This document shows, piece by piece, positions 54,407 through 63,829 of a stretch of 64,000 nt of DNA. Position 1 is the first letter of the stretch; every line of letters starts with the position of its first letter. Origin of the DNA: Phenylobacterium sp. (GTDB lineage Bacteria; Pseudomonadota; Alphaproteobacteria; Caulobacterales; Caulobacteraceae); NCBI RefSeq assembly GCF_004799515.1, contig NZ_SSMX01000004.1:180824-244823 (forward strand), read 5' to 3'. The position numbers and the translations under genes were made by a program. A model generated the notes under the pieces. That model saw nothing but the letters and a program-made list of their open reading frames with translations, was not told the origin of the DNA and ran no database searches.

Positions 54407-55729
54407 CTAGGCCGCACGGCTTCGCGCGCGCTCGTCGAGGCTCTCGCGCAGGGATTCGTCGAGGATCGCCGTCGCGCGGTCGATCTCGTCGCGAGTCACC
54501 GTCAACGGCGGCGCGATGCGCCAGACCGATCCCCGTTCCGGACGGCGGCGGATGTTCATGCTCAGGCCCTTCTCGAAGCACTTCTTGGTGGTTCGGGCGC
54601 CAAGGTCGTGGTCGGGAATGCGGGACTCGCGGTCCTGGACCAGTTCCACCCCAAGCAGTAGGCCTTCGCCGCGCACATCGCCGATCGCATCGTAGCGCTG
54701 CTGCAGCTCCAGCAGGCGTTCACGAAGATAGCCACCGATCGACCCCGCGCGGGCGACGAGTTGCTCGTCCTGAAGGACGCGCAGCACCGCTAGGCCGACC
54801 TCGCCCAGCAGCGGGTCGGAGACGTGGCTCGTATAGTAGGTGAAACCCTTCTTGTGGATGTTCTCCTCAATGGCGGAGGTGGTGATCGTGCCGGCCATCG
54901 GCAGGCCACCGCCCAAGGTCTTGGAGACCGTCATGATGTCGGGGACCACGCCGAAGAACTCCGACCCCGTGCGGTGTCCGATCCGCCCAAAGGCCGTTTG
55001 GGCCTCGTCGAAGATCAGCAGCATGCCGCGCGCGTCCGCCGCCCGGCGGAGCGCCTGCATATAGGCCTTGGGCGGCACTAGGACGCCGCCGGCGCTGATG
55101 ATCGGTTCGATGATGATCGCCGCGCCCTTGCCCGACGACTGCATGTCGAACATCTTCAACCCGAGTTCGAGGCAGGCCAGAGCTGAGGCTTCCTCGGTGT
55201 CGGCTTGGATGTAAGGCCGGTAGGCGTTCGGTTCGGGCATCACGAATACGCCGGGCGTCGGCACCCCATAGCCCTTCCGGTCGCTGGCGAAGGAGATGGC
55301 GCCGGAGCCGCCGGTGATCCCGTGCCAGGAGCCGCCCACCGAGAGGATCTCGTAGCCGCCGGTAAACATCTTCGCCATGCGCAGGGCGACTTCGTTGCTC
55401 TCCGATCCGGTATTCACGAAGATGGACTTGGTAAGCCTCTCCGGCATCCAGTCGCGCGCCACCGTTTGGGCCAGTTCCGCCACGACCTCCGGGATCATGC
55501 CGCTGAACATGTGATAGGCCTTCTCACCGGCCCGGTTCACCGCCTCGACGATCGCGGGGTGGTTGTGACCGATGGTGGCGCACATTTGCCCCGAGGTGAA
55601 ATCCAGGATTTCGCGCCCGGTGTCGTCGCGCACGATCGTCCCTTTGGCCGACACGAAGAGGTTTGGGAAGGCGTCGCCGCCGTAGCGGACCATGAATTCC
55701 TTAGCCGCATTCCGAAGCGCGATATCCAT
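54407..55729 (-). CDS. 2,2-dialkylglycine decarboxylase-like class III aminotransferase
   Basis: 440 residues. LDFTSGQMCATIGHNHPAIVEAV, HMFSGMIPEVV, SVGGSWHGITGGSGAISFASDRKGYG and the PLP Lys in MTVSKTLGGGLPMAG; C-terminal GDVRGEGLLLGVELVQDR and GLSMNIRRRPERGSVWRIAPPLTV. The FTSGQM and FSGM regions closely match dialkylglycine decarboxylase, which removes CO2 from alpha,alpha-dialkyl amino acids and transaminates to pyruvate. An ordinary omega-transaminase is the alternative. ATG 55729 follows GGAAGA. Confidence 0.9.
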   Translation of the reverse strand: MDIALRNAAKEFMVRYGGDAFPNLFVSAKGTIVRDDTGREILDFTSGQMCATIGHNHPAIVEAVNRAGEKAYHMFSGMIPEVVAELAQTVARDWMPERLTKSIFVNTGSESNEVALRMAKMFTGGYEILSVGGSWHGITGGSGAISFASDRKGYGVPTPGVFVMPEPNAYRPYIQADTEEASALACLELGLKMFDMQSSGKGAAIIIEPIISAGGVLVPPKAYMQALRRAADARGMLLIFDEAQTAFGRIGHRTGSEFFGVVPDIMTVSKTLGGGLPMAGTITTSAIEENIHKKGFTYYTSHVSDPLLGEVGLAVLRVLQDEQLVARAGSIGGYLRERLLELQQRYDAIGDVRGEGLLLGVELVQDRESRIPDHDLGARTTKKCFEKGLSMNIRRRPERGSVWRIAPPLTVTRDEIDRATAILDESLRESLDERARSRAA

Positions 55730-55840
55730 CGGGTCTTCCCTTCTCGTAGTCGCGTGGATTCGCCACGCCGCCACGCCGATCCGGGCAAGCGGACAGCGGC
55801 CACTGGCGGGGGCTGATCTTGTCGGGCGGACCGCGGCCGC

Positions 55841-56539
55841 CTAGTCGTCGGACCCTGATCGCGCCAGGTACTCTTCGACGTAGGTCTCAAGTACATCCAG
55901 AGCTGCGAGCAGGTGTTTCTGCACGCAATAGCCGACGGCTGTGGGATCACGGCGCGTCAGGGCCTTCAGAATTTCGTAGTGCTCGGCGATGCTTCGCTCC
56001 AGCCGCCCGGGGATGGCGAGCAAAATGCTGCCCGGGAAGCTCAGCCACACCTGATCGATCAGGTCGAAGAGGATCACATTGTCCGCAGCGCCGTAGAGGA
56101 TCCGGCGGAACTGCAGGTCCGCCCGGCCAGCCTCCGCGGGATCGTTCGCCTGGCGCGCAGCTTCCATGCGTTCAACCTGCGTCGTCATGGCGACCAGATC
56201 GTCTTCGGTCAGCTTGGCGCTGCCCAATTGGGCGGCCTCGACCTCGAGGAGAAGTCGGACTCGATAGATATTGCGCAGACGCGGCAGATTGAGTTCCGCG
56301 ACGCGCACGCTGTGGTGGCTTTCCTGAACCAGCACGCCCCGCGCCAGAAGCTCGAGAATCGCGTCGCGCGCCGGCGTGGATCCTAAGCCCAGGTCGCTCA
56401 TCAATTGGGCCTGGCTCAGGCGTTGCCCAGGTACATAGCGGCCTTCCTGGATCGCATCGCGCAGGGTGCCGATGGCAAGCTCCCGCTTCGTACGGAAGCC
56501 GCCGGTCTTGGCGGAGGTCTTCGGAACTGCTTGGCTCAT
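55841..56539 (-). CDS. GntR-family regulator, FCD subfamily
   Basis: 232 residues. N-terminal winged helix (about 15-80: TKRELAIGTLRDAIQEGRYVPGQRLSQAQLMSDLGLGSTPARDAILELLARGVLVQE) and FCD effector domain (about 90-220). ATG 56539 is preceded by ATTTTGCAAAAT itself, which covers the start codon, suggesting autorepression; a second copy lies before the TonB receptor gene. Confidence 0.93.
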   Translation of the reverse strand: MSQAVPKTSAKTGGFRTKRELAIGTLRDAIQEGRYVPGQRLSQAQLMSDLGLGSTPARDAILELLARGVLVQESHHSVRVAELNLPRLRNIYRVRLLLEVEAAQLGSAKLTEDDLVAMTTQVERMEAARQANDPAEAGRADLQFRRILYGAADNVILFDLIDQVWLSFPGSILLAIPGRLERSIAEHYEILKALTRRDPTAVGYCVQKHLLAALDVLETYVEEYLARSGSDD

Positions 56540-56868
56540 TTTGCAAAATATATGATATCTCTTTGCCGCTAGCAAACGCTAACTTCGCCTTGAGCGAGCT
56601 TGGTGCCCAGTCGCGTGGCTGCGGCGCCTCTTTCAGCGACGTTGTGGTGCCGAGCGCGCGCGACCGAGGCCATCGCGCGGCCAGATGTCGTCGCGATCAC
56701 GGATTTTCCCGCAAATTTTCAATAGCTTGTGCAGATTTCAAGCAATCGACATCTATAATGGAGAGTGCGCGAGACGGCGCGCACGCTCCCGCGCGCGAGA
56801 GCGCTGAGGCGCCGGAAGCACACCTTCATGACAGTGTTATGCATTCTGCATCATACATTTTGCAAAAT
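56538..56868. promoter_or_regulatory. Two ATTTTGCAAAAT operators for GntR
   Basis: Perfect palindromes ATTTTGCAAAAT at 56538-56549 and 56857-56868, both flanked by ATCATA on the same arm side in opposite orientation. The 388-bp gap between gntR and the TonB receptor gene has no gene. The first overlaps the gntR start, the second is 60 bp before the receptor ATG. Confidence 0.75.
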
Positions 56869-56927
56869 GCTTGCGCTTGTGAAGGTCTTGTGATGGCGTG
56901 GCCCCTTCAGACCTGTGGGGGAACATC

Positions 56928-59477
56928 ATGAAACATCTATTTCTGAGCGTGAGCGCGACCGCCCTGCTCTGCGCCACAGGCCCAGTGCTGGCTGCCGAAG
57001 CGCCCGCCAGCAGCGACGTGTCCGAGGTCATTGTCACCGGCAGCCGCGCAACCGCGGGCGTGAGAGCTGAAGACAGCCCAGCTCCGGTTCAGGTCGTGGG
57101 GGCTCAGGCTATCGCGCGCAATGGCTATACGGACCTATCGACTGCGCTTTCGACGCTTGTCCCGTCGCTGAATGTCTCTACCGGCCAACAGGATTCAGGG
57201 ACGCTGAAGGTTCAGGCCGCGCTACGCGGGCTCAGCCCAAACGACACCCTCGTCTTGGTGAATGGCAAACGCCGCCACATCTCCGCTGACCTGACGATCA
57301 CCCGCGCCAACTCTGGCACAGGCTCCGCGTCGGTCGACCTGAGCTTCATTCCCGTGGGGGCCATCGACCACGTGGAAGTCCTGACGGACGGGGCAGCCGC
57401 ACAGTACGGCTCGGACGCGATCGCCGGGGTCGTAAACATCATATTGAAAACAAATAACGACTCCGGGTCGGTCTCCGGAACGGTCGGGGAGTTCGGCTCC
57501 GGCCAAGGTCAGAACGGCCAATGGTCGGTGAACAAAGGCTTCTCGCTCGGCGATCGGGGCTTCGTGAATGTCACCCTCGAGGAGCACTACCACGGGTTCT
57601 CAGACCAGGGTACGTACGATGACCGGTATCAGAATACCGACGGGACAACTAAGGCCGGGATCGCTCCCATCATCGCAGCGAACATTCAGAACTATAAGCT
57701 CTATCCCAATATCAATCCGGGCGGCGAGAGTGACCCGCGCTACAACCTGTACAACGGCTTCTTCAACGCCGCTTATGACCTGGGCGGCGGCGTCGAGGCC
57801 TACGCCTTCGGCAATTACGGCTACGAGATCTCGGGCCACCAGGGCAACGTGCGGGCCGGCAATGCGATCTCCGGCGTCCTTGCCGGGACGACAACCCCCT
57901 ACTACCCTCTGCCGGACGGGTTCATCCTGCAGGAGACGTTTGACGAGACCGACGCGTCGATCACCGGGGGTCTCAGAGGCAAGGCCGCCGATTGGAGCTG
58001 GGATCTAGCAACGACTTACGGGCGCAATGACGACCAGGTTCACACCATCAACTCGGCCAATTCGAACCTCTACAAGCAACTGCAGTCGCTCTCCGCAACG
58101 CCGATCATGCCGCAGCGCAACTTCTACGATGGCGCGTTCATCGGCGGCGAGTGGAATACGACGCTCGATGTGGACCGAGGCTTCAAGGTCGGTCTCGCTT
58201 CGCCGCTAAACGTCGCACTCGGCCTCGAATATCGGCGCGACACGTTCGAGATCGATCAGGGAGAGTTCGCGTCCTACTATCTGGGCGGTTCGAGCGGCTT
58301 CGCTGGCTTCCAGCCCCTCGACGCGGGCCATCATGCTCGCACGAATTTCTCGCAATACATCGATCTAGCGGTGGATCCGATCACCAACCTGCACATAGAC
58401 TTGGCCGGTCGGCACGAGAACTACAGCGATTTCGGCGATGCAACCGTTGGCAAGTTTACGGCGCGCTACGACTTCGGTCCGATGTTCGCCGTCCGCGGCA
58501 CGATCAGCAACGGCTTCCGGGCGCCGACGCTGGAAGAGGAATATTATTCCGGGACCAATGTCTCCCCGACCTCGGAGTCGTCTTCCTTGCCGGCTGACGG
58601 CGCCGCGGCGAAAGCCGCCGGCTTCCTGCCGCTCAAGCCGGAAAAGTCGACCAACTACAGCGTCGGCGTCGTCGCCCATCCCATGGAGGGGCTGCAAATC
58701 ACCGCGGACCTGTACCAGATCAAGATCACCGACCGCATCCTGGAGACAGGTTCGATATTGGGTTACCGCAGCGGATTTGGCACCAATGGCGTCGTGTCAC
58801 AGGCGGTGTTGGACGCTCTGACAACTCAGGGGGTCGTTTTCCAACCCGGCGTGACCTCTGCGGGTATTTCAACATTTACCAACGCAGCGGACACGACGAC
58901 GACCGGCTTTGAGCTCACGGCCAACTACACGTCTGACTTTGACAGGTTTGGCCGCGTGGATTGGTCGCTCGGGTTCAACTATAATGAGAACAAAGTGAAC
59001 AAGGTGAACCCGTTGCCGGCCGCGGTGACGAATGCGACCTTCGGCCAGACGCTCCTGCTGAACCTGCCGGCGGTCACCGGACTCCTGGACGAGACACCGC
59101 GAGAGAAGGTGATCCTGGGCGCGCTGTGGACCGAAGGAAAGTGGGCGGTCAATTTCCGTCCGACGATTTATGGGCCGACGTTCCAGTATGTTAGCCTCGA
59201 CGGTACTGGAACCGGCGCGGGCGCGACAAAAGAATACATTGGGACTACGGCGATTTTCGACCTGGACATCGCCTATTCACTGACAAAAGCCCTCAGGTTC
59301 AACATCGGCGCGAACAATCTCTTCAATACGTTCCCGCCGCGCGTTCCGAATGTTCCTAATCCCGCCGGCGGCGTCGAGCCCCCGGACGGCGACGTCGTCT
59401 ATAACGTGCCCTACATCTTCGCGCCGTGGGGCTACAACGGCGGCTACTACTACGTGAAAGCCACCTACAGCTTCTAA
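56928..59477 (+). CDS. TonB-dependent outer membrane receptor
   Basis: 849 residues. Signal peptide (about 1-23), TonB-box-like VSEVIVTG, plug domain (about 40-165) with GSDAIAGVVNIILK, then a beta-barrel ending in aromatic YYVKATYSF. Transports a large or scarce nutrient using TonB energy. Divergent to gntR, so probably controlled by it. Upstream of PLP enzyme and peptidase genes, so the ligand might be a peptide or amino-acid derivative. Confidence 0.95.
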   Translation: MKHLFLSVSATALLCATGPVLAAEAPASSDVSEVIVTGSRATAGVRAEDSPAPVQVVGAQAIARNGYTDLSTALSTLVPSLNVSTGQQDSGTLKVQAALRGLSPNDTLVLVNGKRRHISADLTITRANSGTGSASVDLSFIPVGAIDHVEVLTDGAAAQYGSDAIAGVVNIILKTNNDSGSVSGTVGEFGSGQGQNGQWSVNKGFSLGDRGFVNVTLEEHYHGFSDQGTYDDRYQNTDGTTKAGIAPIIAANIQNYKLYPNINPGGESDPRYNLYNGFFNAAYDLGGGVEAYAFGNYGYEISGHQGNVRAGNAISGVLAGTTTPYYPLPDGFILQETFDETDASITGGLRGKAADWSWDLATTYGRNDDQVHTINSANSNLYKQLQSLSATPIMPQRNFYDGAFIGGEWNTTLDVDRGFKVGLASPLNVALGLEYRRDTFEIDQGEFASYYLGGSSGFAGFQPLDAGHHARTNFSQYIDLAVDPITNLHIDLAGRHENYSDFGDATVGKFTARYDFGPMFAVRGTISNGFRAPTLEEEYYSGTNVSPTSESSSLPADGAAAKAAGFLPLKPEKSTNYSVGVVAHPMEGLQITADLYQIKITDRILETGSILGYRSGFGTNGVVSQAVLDALTTQGVVFQPGVTSAGISTFTNAADTTTTGFELTANYTSDFDRFGRVDWSLGFNYNENKVNKVNPLPAAVTNATFGQTLLLNLPAVTGLLDETPREKVILGALWTEGKWAVNFRPTIYGPTFQYVSLDGTGTGAGATKEYIGTTAIFDLDIAYSLTKALRFNIGANNLFNTFPPRVPNVPNPAGGVEPPDGDVVYNVPYIFAPWGYNGGYYYVKATYSF

Positions 59478-59525
59478 GGCGACGGCCTCGAGGTCCCAGA
59501 CCTCGACGTCGCGCCGGAGCTGTGG

Positions 59526-59564
59526 CGGCCGCGGGTTCCCCCTCCTCCCTGGAGCCCGCGGCCG
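59526..59564. terminator. Hairpin after TonB receptor gene
   Basis: CGGCCGCGGG (59526-59535) pairs with CCCGCGGCCG (59555-59564), loop 19, followed by TCCTGTATTTCTC. Between the receptor and PLP enzyme genes it may terminate or attenuate transcription. Confidence 0.6.
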
Positions 59565-59587
59565 TCCTGTATTTCTCGGGACCTTGT

Positions 59588-60601
59588 ATGAATCTCGCTC
59601 GCTTTCCGCGCCAGCGCTACACTCCCGCGCCCACGCCGCTCGTGCGACTCAGCCGGCTTACTGACCTCCTGGGCGGACCCACGATCTATCTCAAGCGCGA
59701 CGACCTCACTGGACTGACCGGCGGCGGCAACAAGACGCGCAAGCTTGAATTTCTGGTCGCCGAAGCCCTGGCCATGGGCGCCGACACCTTGATTACCGTC
59801 GGGGCGGTCCAATCGAACCATTGCCGGCTGACCCTGGCTGCCGCGGTCGCGGAGGGCCTCAAGTGCCGGCTGGTAATCGAACAAAGGGTCGCCAACAGCT
59901 ACACCCCCGATGCGTCGGGCAACAACTTCCTCTTCAACCTTCTGGGTGTCGAGGCCATCTCGGTGGTCGACGCCGGCGCCGACCTGAACGCCGCCATGGA
60001 GGCTATCGCCGCGGACCTCGTCGCCGACGGCCGCCGCGGCTACATCATCCCCGGCGGCGGCTCAAACCCACTGGGCGCGCTGGGCTATGTCGCCTGCGCC
60101 GACGAGATCCTGGCGCAGGGCTTCGAGATGGGAGTCGCCTTCGACCAGGTGGTCTGCGCCAGTGGCAGCGCGGGCACACACGCCGGCCTCCTGGCCGGCT
60201 TCACCGCCGCCTGCTTCGACGCCCCCGTCACGGGGATCAACGTTCGCCGGCCCCGCGTCGAGCAGGAGGCTAATGTGCACGCCCTGGCCGTGGCCACCGC
60301 CGCCCTCATGGACGCGCCTGCCCCACCCCGGGAGGCCGTTCTGGCCCTCGATGACTGGGTGGGCCCAGGCTACTCCCTCCCCACGCCGGAGATGTTTGAA
60401 GCGGTGCGGCTGCTCGCCCGTGTGGAGGGCGTGTTGCTGGATCCGGTCTACACGGGCAAGGCCATGGCCGGCCTGATCGGCCTCATCCGGCGCAAGCACT
60501 TCACGGTGAACGAGAACGTTCTCTTCGTTCACACCGGCGGGTCTCCCGCTCTCTTCGCCTACAAGGATGCGTTCGGACACCAGGACCGCGCTACGGCTTG
60601 A
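59588..60601 (+). CDS. D-cysteine desulfhydrase / ACC deaminase family enzyme
   Basis: 337 residues, fold type II PLP. Schiff-base Lys49 in LTGGGNKTRKLEF, IIPGGGSNPLGALGYVACADEI, and SGSAGTHAGLLAGF for phosphate. Family members act on D-cysteine, ACC, L-cysteate or similar amino acids; the actual substrate is undetermined. ATG 59588 directly after the hairpin. Ends 26 bp before the reductase-like gene. Confidence 0.9.
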   Translation: MNLARFPRQRYTPAPTPLVRLSRLTDLLGGPTIYLKRDDLTGLTGGGNKTRKLEFLVAEALAMGADTLITVGAVQSNHCRLTLAAAVAEGLKCRLVIEQRVANSYTPDASGNNFLFNLLGVEAISVVDAGADLNAAMEAIAADLVADGRRGYIIPGGGSNPLGALGYVACADEILAQGFEMGVAFDQVVCASGSAGTHAGLLAGFTAACFDAPVTGINVRRPRVEQEANVHALAVATAALMDAPAPPREAVLALDDWVGPGYSLPTPEMFEAVRLLARVEGVLLDPVYTGKAMAGLIGLIRRKHFTVNENVLFVHTGGSPALFAYKDAFGHQDRATA

Positions 60602-60630
60602 GCGCCGCGCCGCAGGACGGAGGGCATGGC

Positions 60631-61416
60631 ATGACGATGGGGTTCGTTGGGTGCGGCGCCATTGCCTCGGCCATGGTCGAAGGCCTCTGCGCGCGCCATC
60701 CCGACAGCAGGATTGTGGTCTCACCGCGCAATGCGGACCGCGCCCGGGATCTGGCGGCGCGCTTTCCCAATGTCGGGGTCGCCGCCTCCAACCAGGCCGT
60801 GCTGGACCAGGCCCAGATTGTGGTCCTGGCCATTCGCCCCCAGGTCGCCGCCGAGGCCATCGCCGACCTGACCTTCCGGCCGGACCACCGGGTGCTGAGC
60901 CTCGTGGCCGGCCTGACCCTGCCGAACCTGCGTGTGGCCGTGGCGCCGGCGAATGTGGCGACCCGCGCAATCCCCCTGCCCGCCGTCGCGCTCAATCGCG
61001 GCCCCACCGCAATTTTCCCGCCGGACGGCCCGACGCGGGCGCTATTCAACACCCTCGGGACGGCGATTGATCTGCAGGACGAAAGAGAGTTCGACGTATT
61101 CGCCACCGCGACCGCCACCATGGCCAATCAATTCGCCTTCGCCGAAACCATCGTCGGTTGGATGACCGAGCAGGGCGTGGCGACGGTCCGGGCCCGCGCC
61201 TTTGTGGACGGCATGATCGGCGGCCTGGCCGCGACCTCGGCCGCCCAACCCAACACCTCCTTTGCGGACCTCGCAGAGGCCCACCAGACCCCGGGCGGCC
61301 TGAACGCCCAGGTCCTGGACAAGACCACGCGCGACGGCGCCTTCGCGGGCCTTTCGGCGGCCTTGGACGCCGTCCTGGCCCGCCTGAGGGCCGGAGCCGC
61401 TGGGTGCGGGATCTAG
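60631..61416 (+). CDS. Pyrroline-5-carboxylate reductase-like protein
   Basis: 261 residues. N-terminal NAD(P)-binding GFVGCGAIASAMVEGL, LAIRPQVAAEAI, then P5CR dimerisation-like helices (IGGLAATSAA, HQTPGGLNAQVLDKTTRDGAF). The TPGG.N segment is typical of ProC. Slightly short compared with about 270. ATG 60631 has GGAGGG upstream; a TTG start at 60598 overlaps the previous stop. Probably reduces a cyclic imine or acts as an imino-acid reductase. Confidence 0.85.
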   Translation: MTMGFVGCGAIASAMVEGLCARHPDSRIVVSPRNADRARDLAARFPNVGVAASNQAVLDQAQIVVLAIRPQVAAEAIADLTFRPDHRVLSLVAGLTLPNLRVAVAPANVATRAIPLPAVALNRGPTAIFPPDGPTRALFNTLGTAIDLQDEREFDVFATATATMANQFAFAETIVGWMTEQGVATVRARAFVDGMIGGLAATSAAQPNTSFADLAEAHQTPGGLNAQVLDKTTRDGAFAGLSAALDAVLARLRAGAAGCGI

Positions 61417-61472
61417 ATCACCGAATGTTCCAGTGGCCGAACGCCCGGCGGCGATATGGGAGGAAGATGCCG

Positions 61473-63583
61473 ATGTTGAGACAAGTCCTGGTCGCCTGCG
61501 CCGCCGGCCTGTCGCTGACCGTCGCCCTGAACGCCTCGGCCGCCACGGTGCCCCCAGCCAAGCTCGAGACCTATCTGTCCTATCCCTTCATCAGCGGGCT
61601 TAAAGCCTCGCCATCGGGCACGCGGCTGGCTTGGATCGAAAACCGACAGGGCGTTCGGAACATCTGGACCGCCGAGACGCCGGACTTCCAGCCGCGCCGG
61701 CTGACCTCCGGCACGGCGGACGACGGCATGGAACTGGGCGAACTCAGCCTGTCTCCCGACGGCAAGATCGTCGCCTGGTCCCGCGGCGGCGGCGAGAGCA
61801 ACAGCTGGGGCGCCGGCCTTCCGCCGCCCAATCCGGCGTCGGCGGTCGACCAGTCGCACAAGGAGATCTGGGTCTCGATCGCCGGAGCCGCGCCGGTGCG
61901 GGCCGCGCCTGACGGCGAGGAGCCAATGCTCTCGGCGACCGGACAACTGGCCTATCTCAAGGACGGACAGGTCTGGACCGCCGACCTGACCGCCAAGGCG
62001 CCGCCCCGACGACTGTTCTACGACCGCGGCCGGGCGGCCCAGTTGGCCTGGTCCCCGGACGGCGGTCGCCTGGCCTTCGTCTCGCGACGCGGCGACCACA
62101 GCTTCATCGGCATTTACAGTGGGCCGGATCATCCCCTCACCTGGCTGTCGCCGGCCACCGCCTTCGACGCCAATCCCACCTGGTCGCCCGACGGCCAGCG
62201 CCTGGCTTTCTCGCGGCAACCAGGCCGGGCCGAACCCCTGACGTCGCCCCTGCACGAAACCGCCAACCCCTTCGAGCTCTGGGTGGGCTCTCCCACCGAC
62301 GGCGCGGCCCATGCGATCTGGCGGAGCCCCGCGGACCTAAACGGCTCCTACCCTGAGGTTCCCGACGGACTGTTCCTGCTGTGGGGCGCCGGCGATCGGC
62401 TCATCTTCCGGGCCGAGATGGATGGCTGGCCCCACCTCTATTCCCTGTCCGCGTCCGGCGGAACCGCCACCCTGCTCACGCCGGGGCCCTTCATGGTCGA
62501 GCACGTCGCCATGACGCCGGATCGCCGGGCCCTGCTGTTCAGCGCCAATGCCGGCGCCGCGGATGAGGACATCGACCGGCGGCATCTCTTCAAGGTGGCG
62601 GTCGACCGACCCGGCCTGACGCCGCTCACGGCGGGCACGGGGCTCGAATGGACGCCGGCCGCGCTCACTGAGGGCCGCATCGCCTACATCGCCTCGACGC
62701 CGACCACGGTGATGGCGGTCAACCTGGCTGGGGCCGACGGACGTGGGGCCAAAGCCCTCGACATTGCGGGCCCTGCCTACGCGACCGGCATCCTCACCGC
62801 GCCCAAGGCCCTGCCTTTCACCGCCGCCGATGGCCAGCCGCTGCACGGCCAGCTCTTCCTGCCGCCCAATGGCGGCGCCAAGCATCCGGCCGTGGTCTTC
62901 GTGCATGGCGGCCCGAGCCGGCAGATGCTGCTCGGCTGGTCCTACATGGACTACTACGCCAACGCCTACGCGGTGAACCAATACCTGGCCTCGCGCGGGT
63001 TCGTGGTCCTGTCGGTCAATTACCGCCTGGGCATCGGCTATGGGCGCGCTTTCCAGCACCCGGAAAAAGGGGGACGGGCCGGCGACGCTGAATATCAGGA
63101 CGTGCTGGCCGCCGCCCGCCTCCTACAGCAGCTGCCACAGGTGGATCCGACCCGCCTGGGCATTTGGGGCGGGTCCTACGGGGCTGGCTGACCGCGCAGG
63201 CCCTGGCCCGCAACAGCGATATTTTCAAAGCAGGCGTCGACTTCCACGGTGTGCACGACTGGTCGTTGAACCCCGGCGTGGCCAGCCGCCCGCAACGGTA
63301 TGAACAGAGCGACTATGACGCGGCGCTGAAGACCGCGTTCGACAGCTCCCCGGAGGCCGCCATCAAGGGGTGGACCTCTCCGGTGCTGCTAATCCACGGT
63401 GACGACGACCGCAACGTGCGCTTTGACCAGACGGTCGATCTCGCCCGGCGGCTGGCTGCGCAGCACACGCCATTCGAAGAGTTGATCCTGCCCAACGAGA
63501 TCCACGGCTTCCTGCGCTACGACAGCTGGCTGAAGGCCGACGCAGCGACGGTGCGCTTCCTCGTAGAGCGGTTGAAACCTTGA
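61473..63583 (+). pseudogene. S9-family peptidase with frameshift in the active site
   Basis: N-terminal signal and beta-propeller (about residues 30-410), then alpha/beta domain (VVFVHGGPSRQMLLGWSYMDYYANAYAVNQYLASRGFVVLSVNYRLGIGYG). The frame stops at 63191 just after GIWGGSYGAG, right at the nucleophile elbow. The continuing frame from about 63180 supplies WLTAQALARNSDIFKAG, DVHGVHDW-like sequence and LLIHGDDDRNVRF and IHGFLRYD. One missing G in TACGGGG would restore GGSYGGWLT. ATG 61473 (ATG 61467 is alternative, too near the GGAGG). Confidence 0.8.
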
Positions 63584-63633
63584 GGCAGGCGTCTTGACCC
63601 TCGCCCGCGACGCCCAAAACCCTGGCCGAGAAG

Positions 63634-63659
63634 GCCTCCCGGCCTTTTGACCGGGAGGC
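63634..63659. terminator. Strong hairpin downstream of S9 peptidase
   Basis: GCCTCCCGG pairs with CCGGGAGGC, 9 bp, with a CCTTTTGA loop. It lies 51 bp after the peptidase stop. No T-run follows, so intrinsic termination is uncertain. Confidence 0.5.
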
Positions 63660-63811
63660 AGGTGCCAGCTTCGGGGATAGTTGGAGGAAGCCGGAGGGTC
63701 GTCGCAGATACTCGGGCAATGGCGGCGCGGCGGCGGTTTGGGACGCCGGGCGCGTCGCCAAACGCCCTCGACAAGGTCGCGCAGCCCGAGGCCCGGCGAC
63801 AACACTCCAAT

Positions 63812-63829
63812 CCTAATAGCGGCATTAGG
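63812..63829. promoter_or_regulatory. CTAAT-N6-ATTAG palindrome near window end
   Basis: CCTAAT-AGCGGC-ATTAGG, the reverse complement of the site at 30417, including the six-base spacer. Suggests another member of the DgcR-like regulon just beyond the window. Confidence 0.6.
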
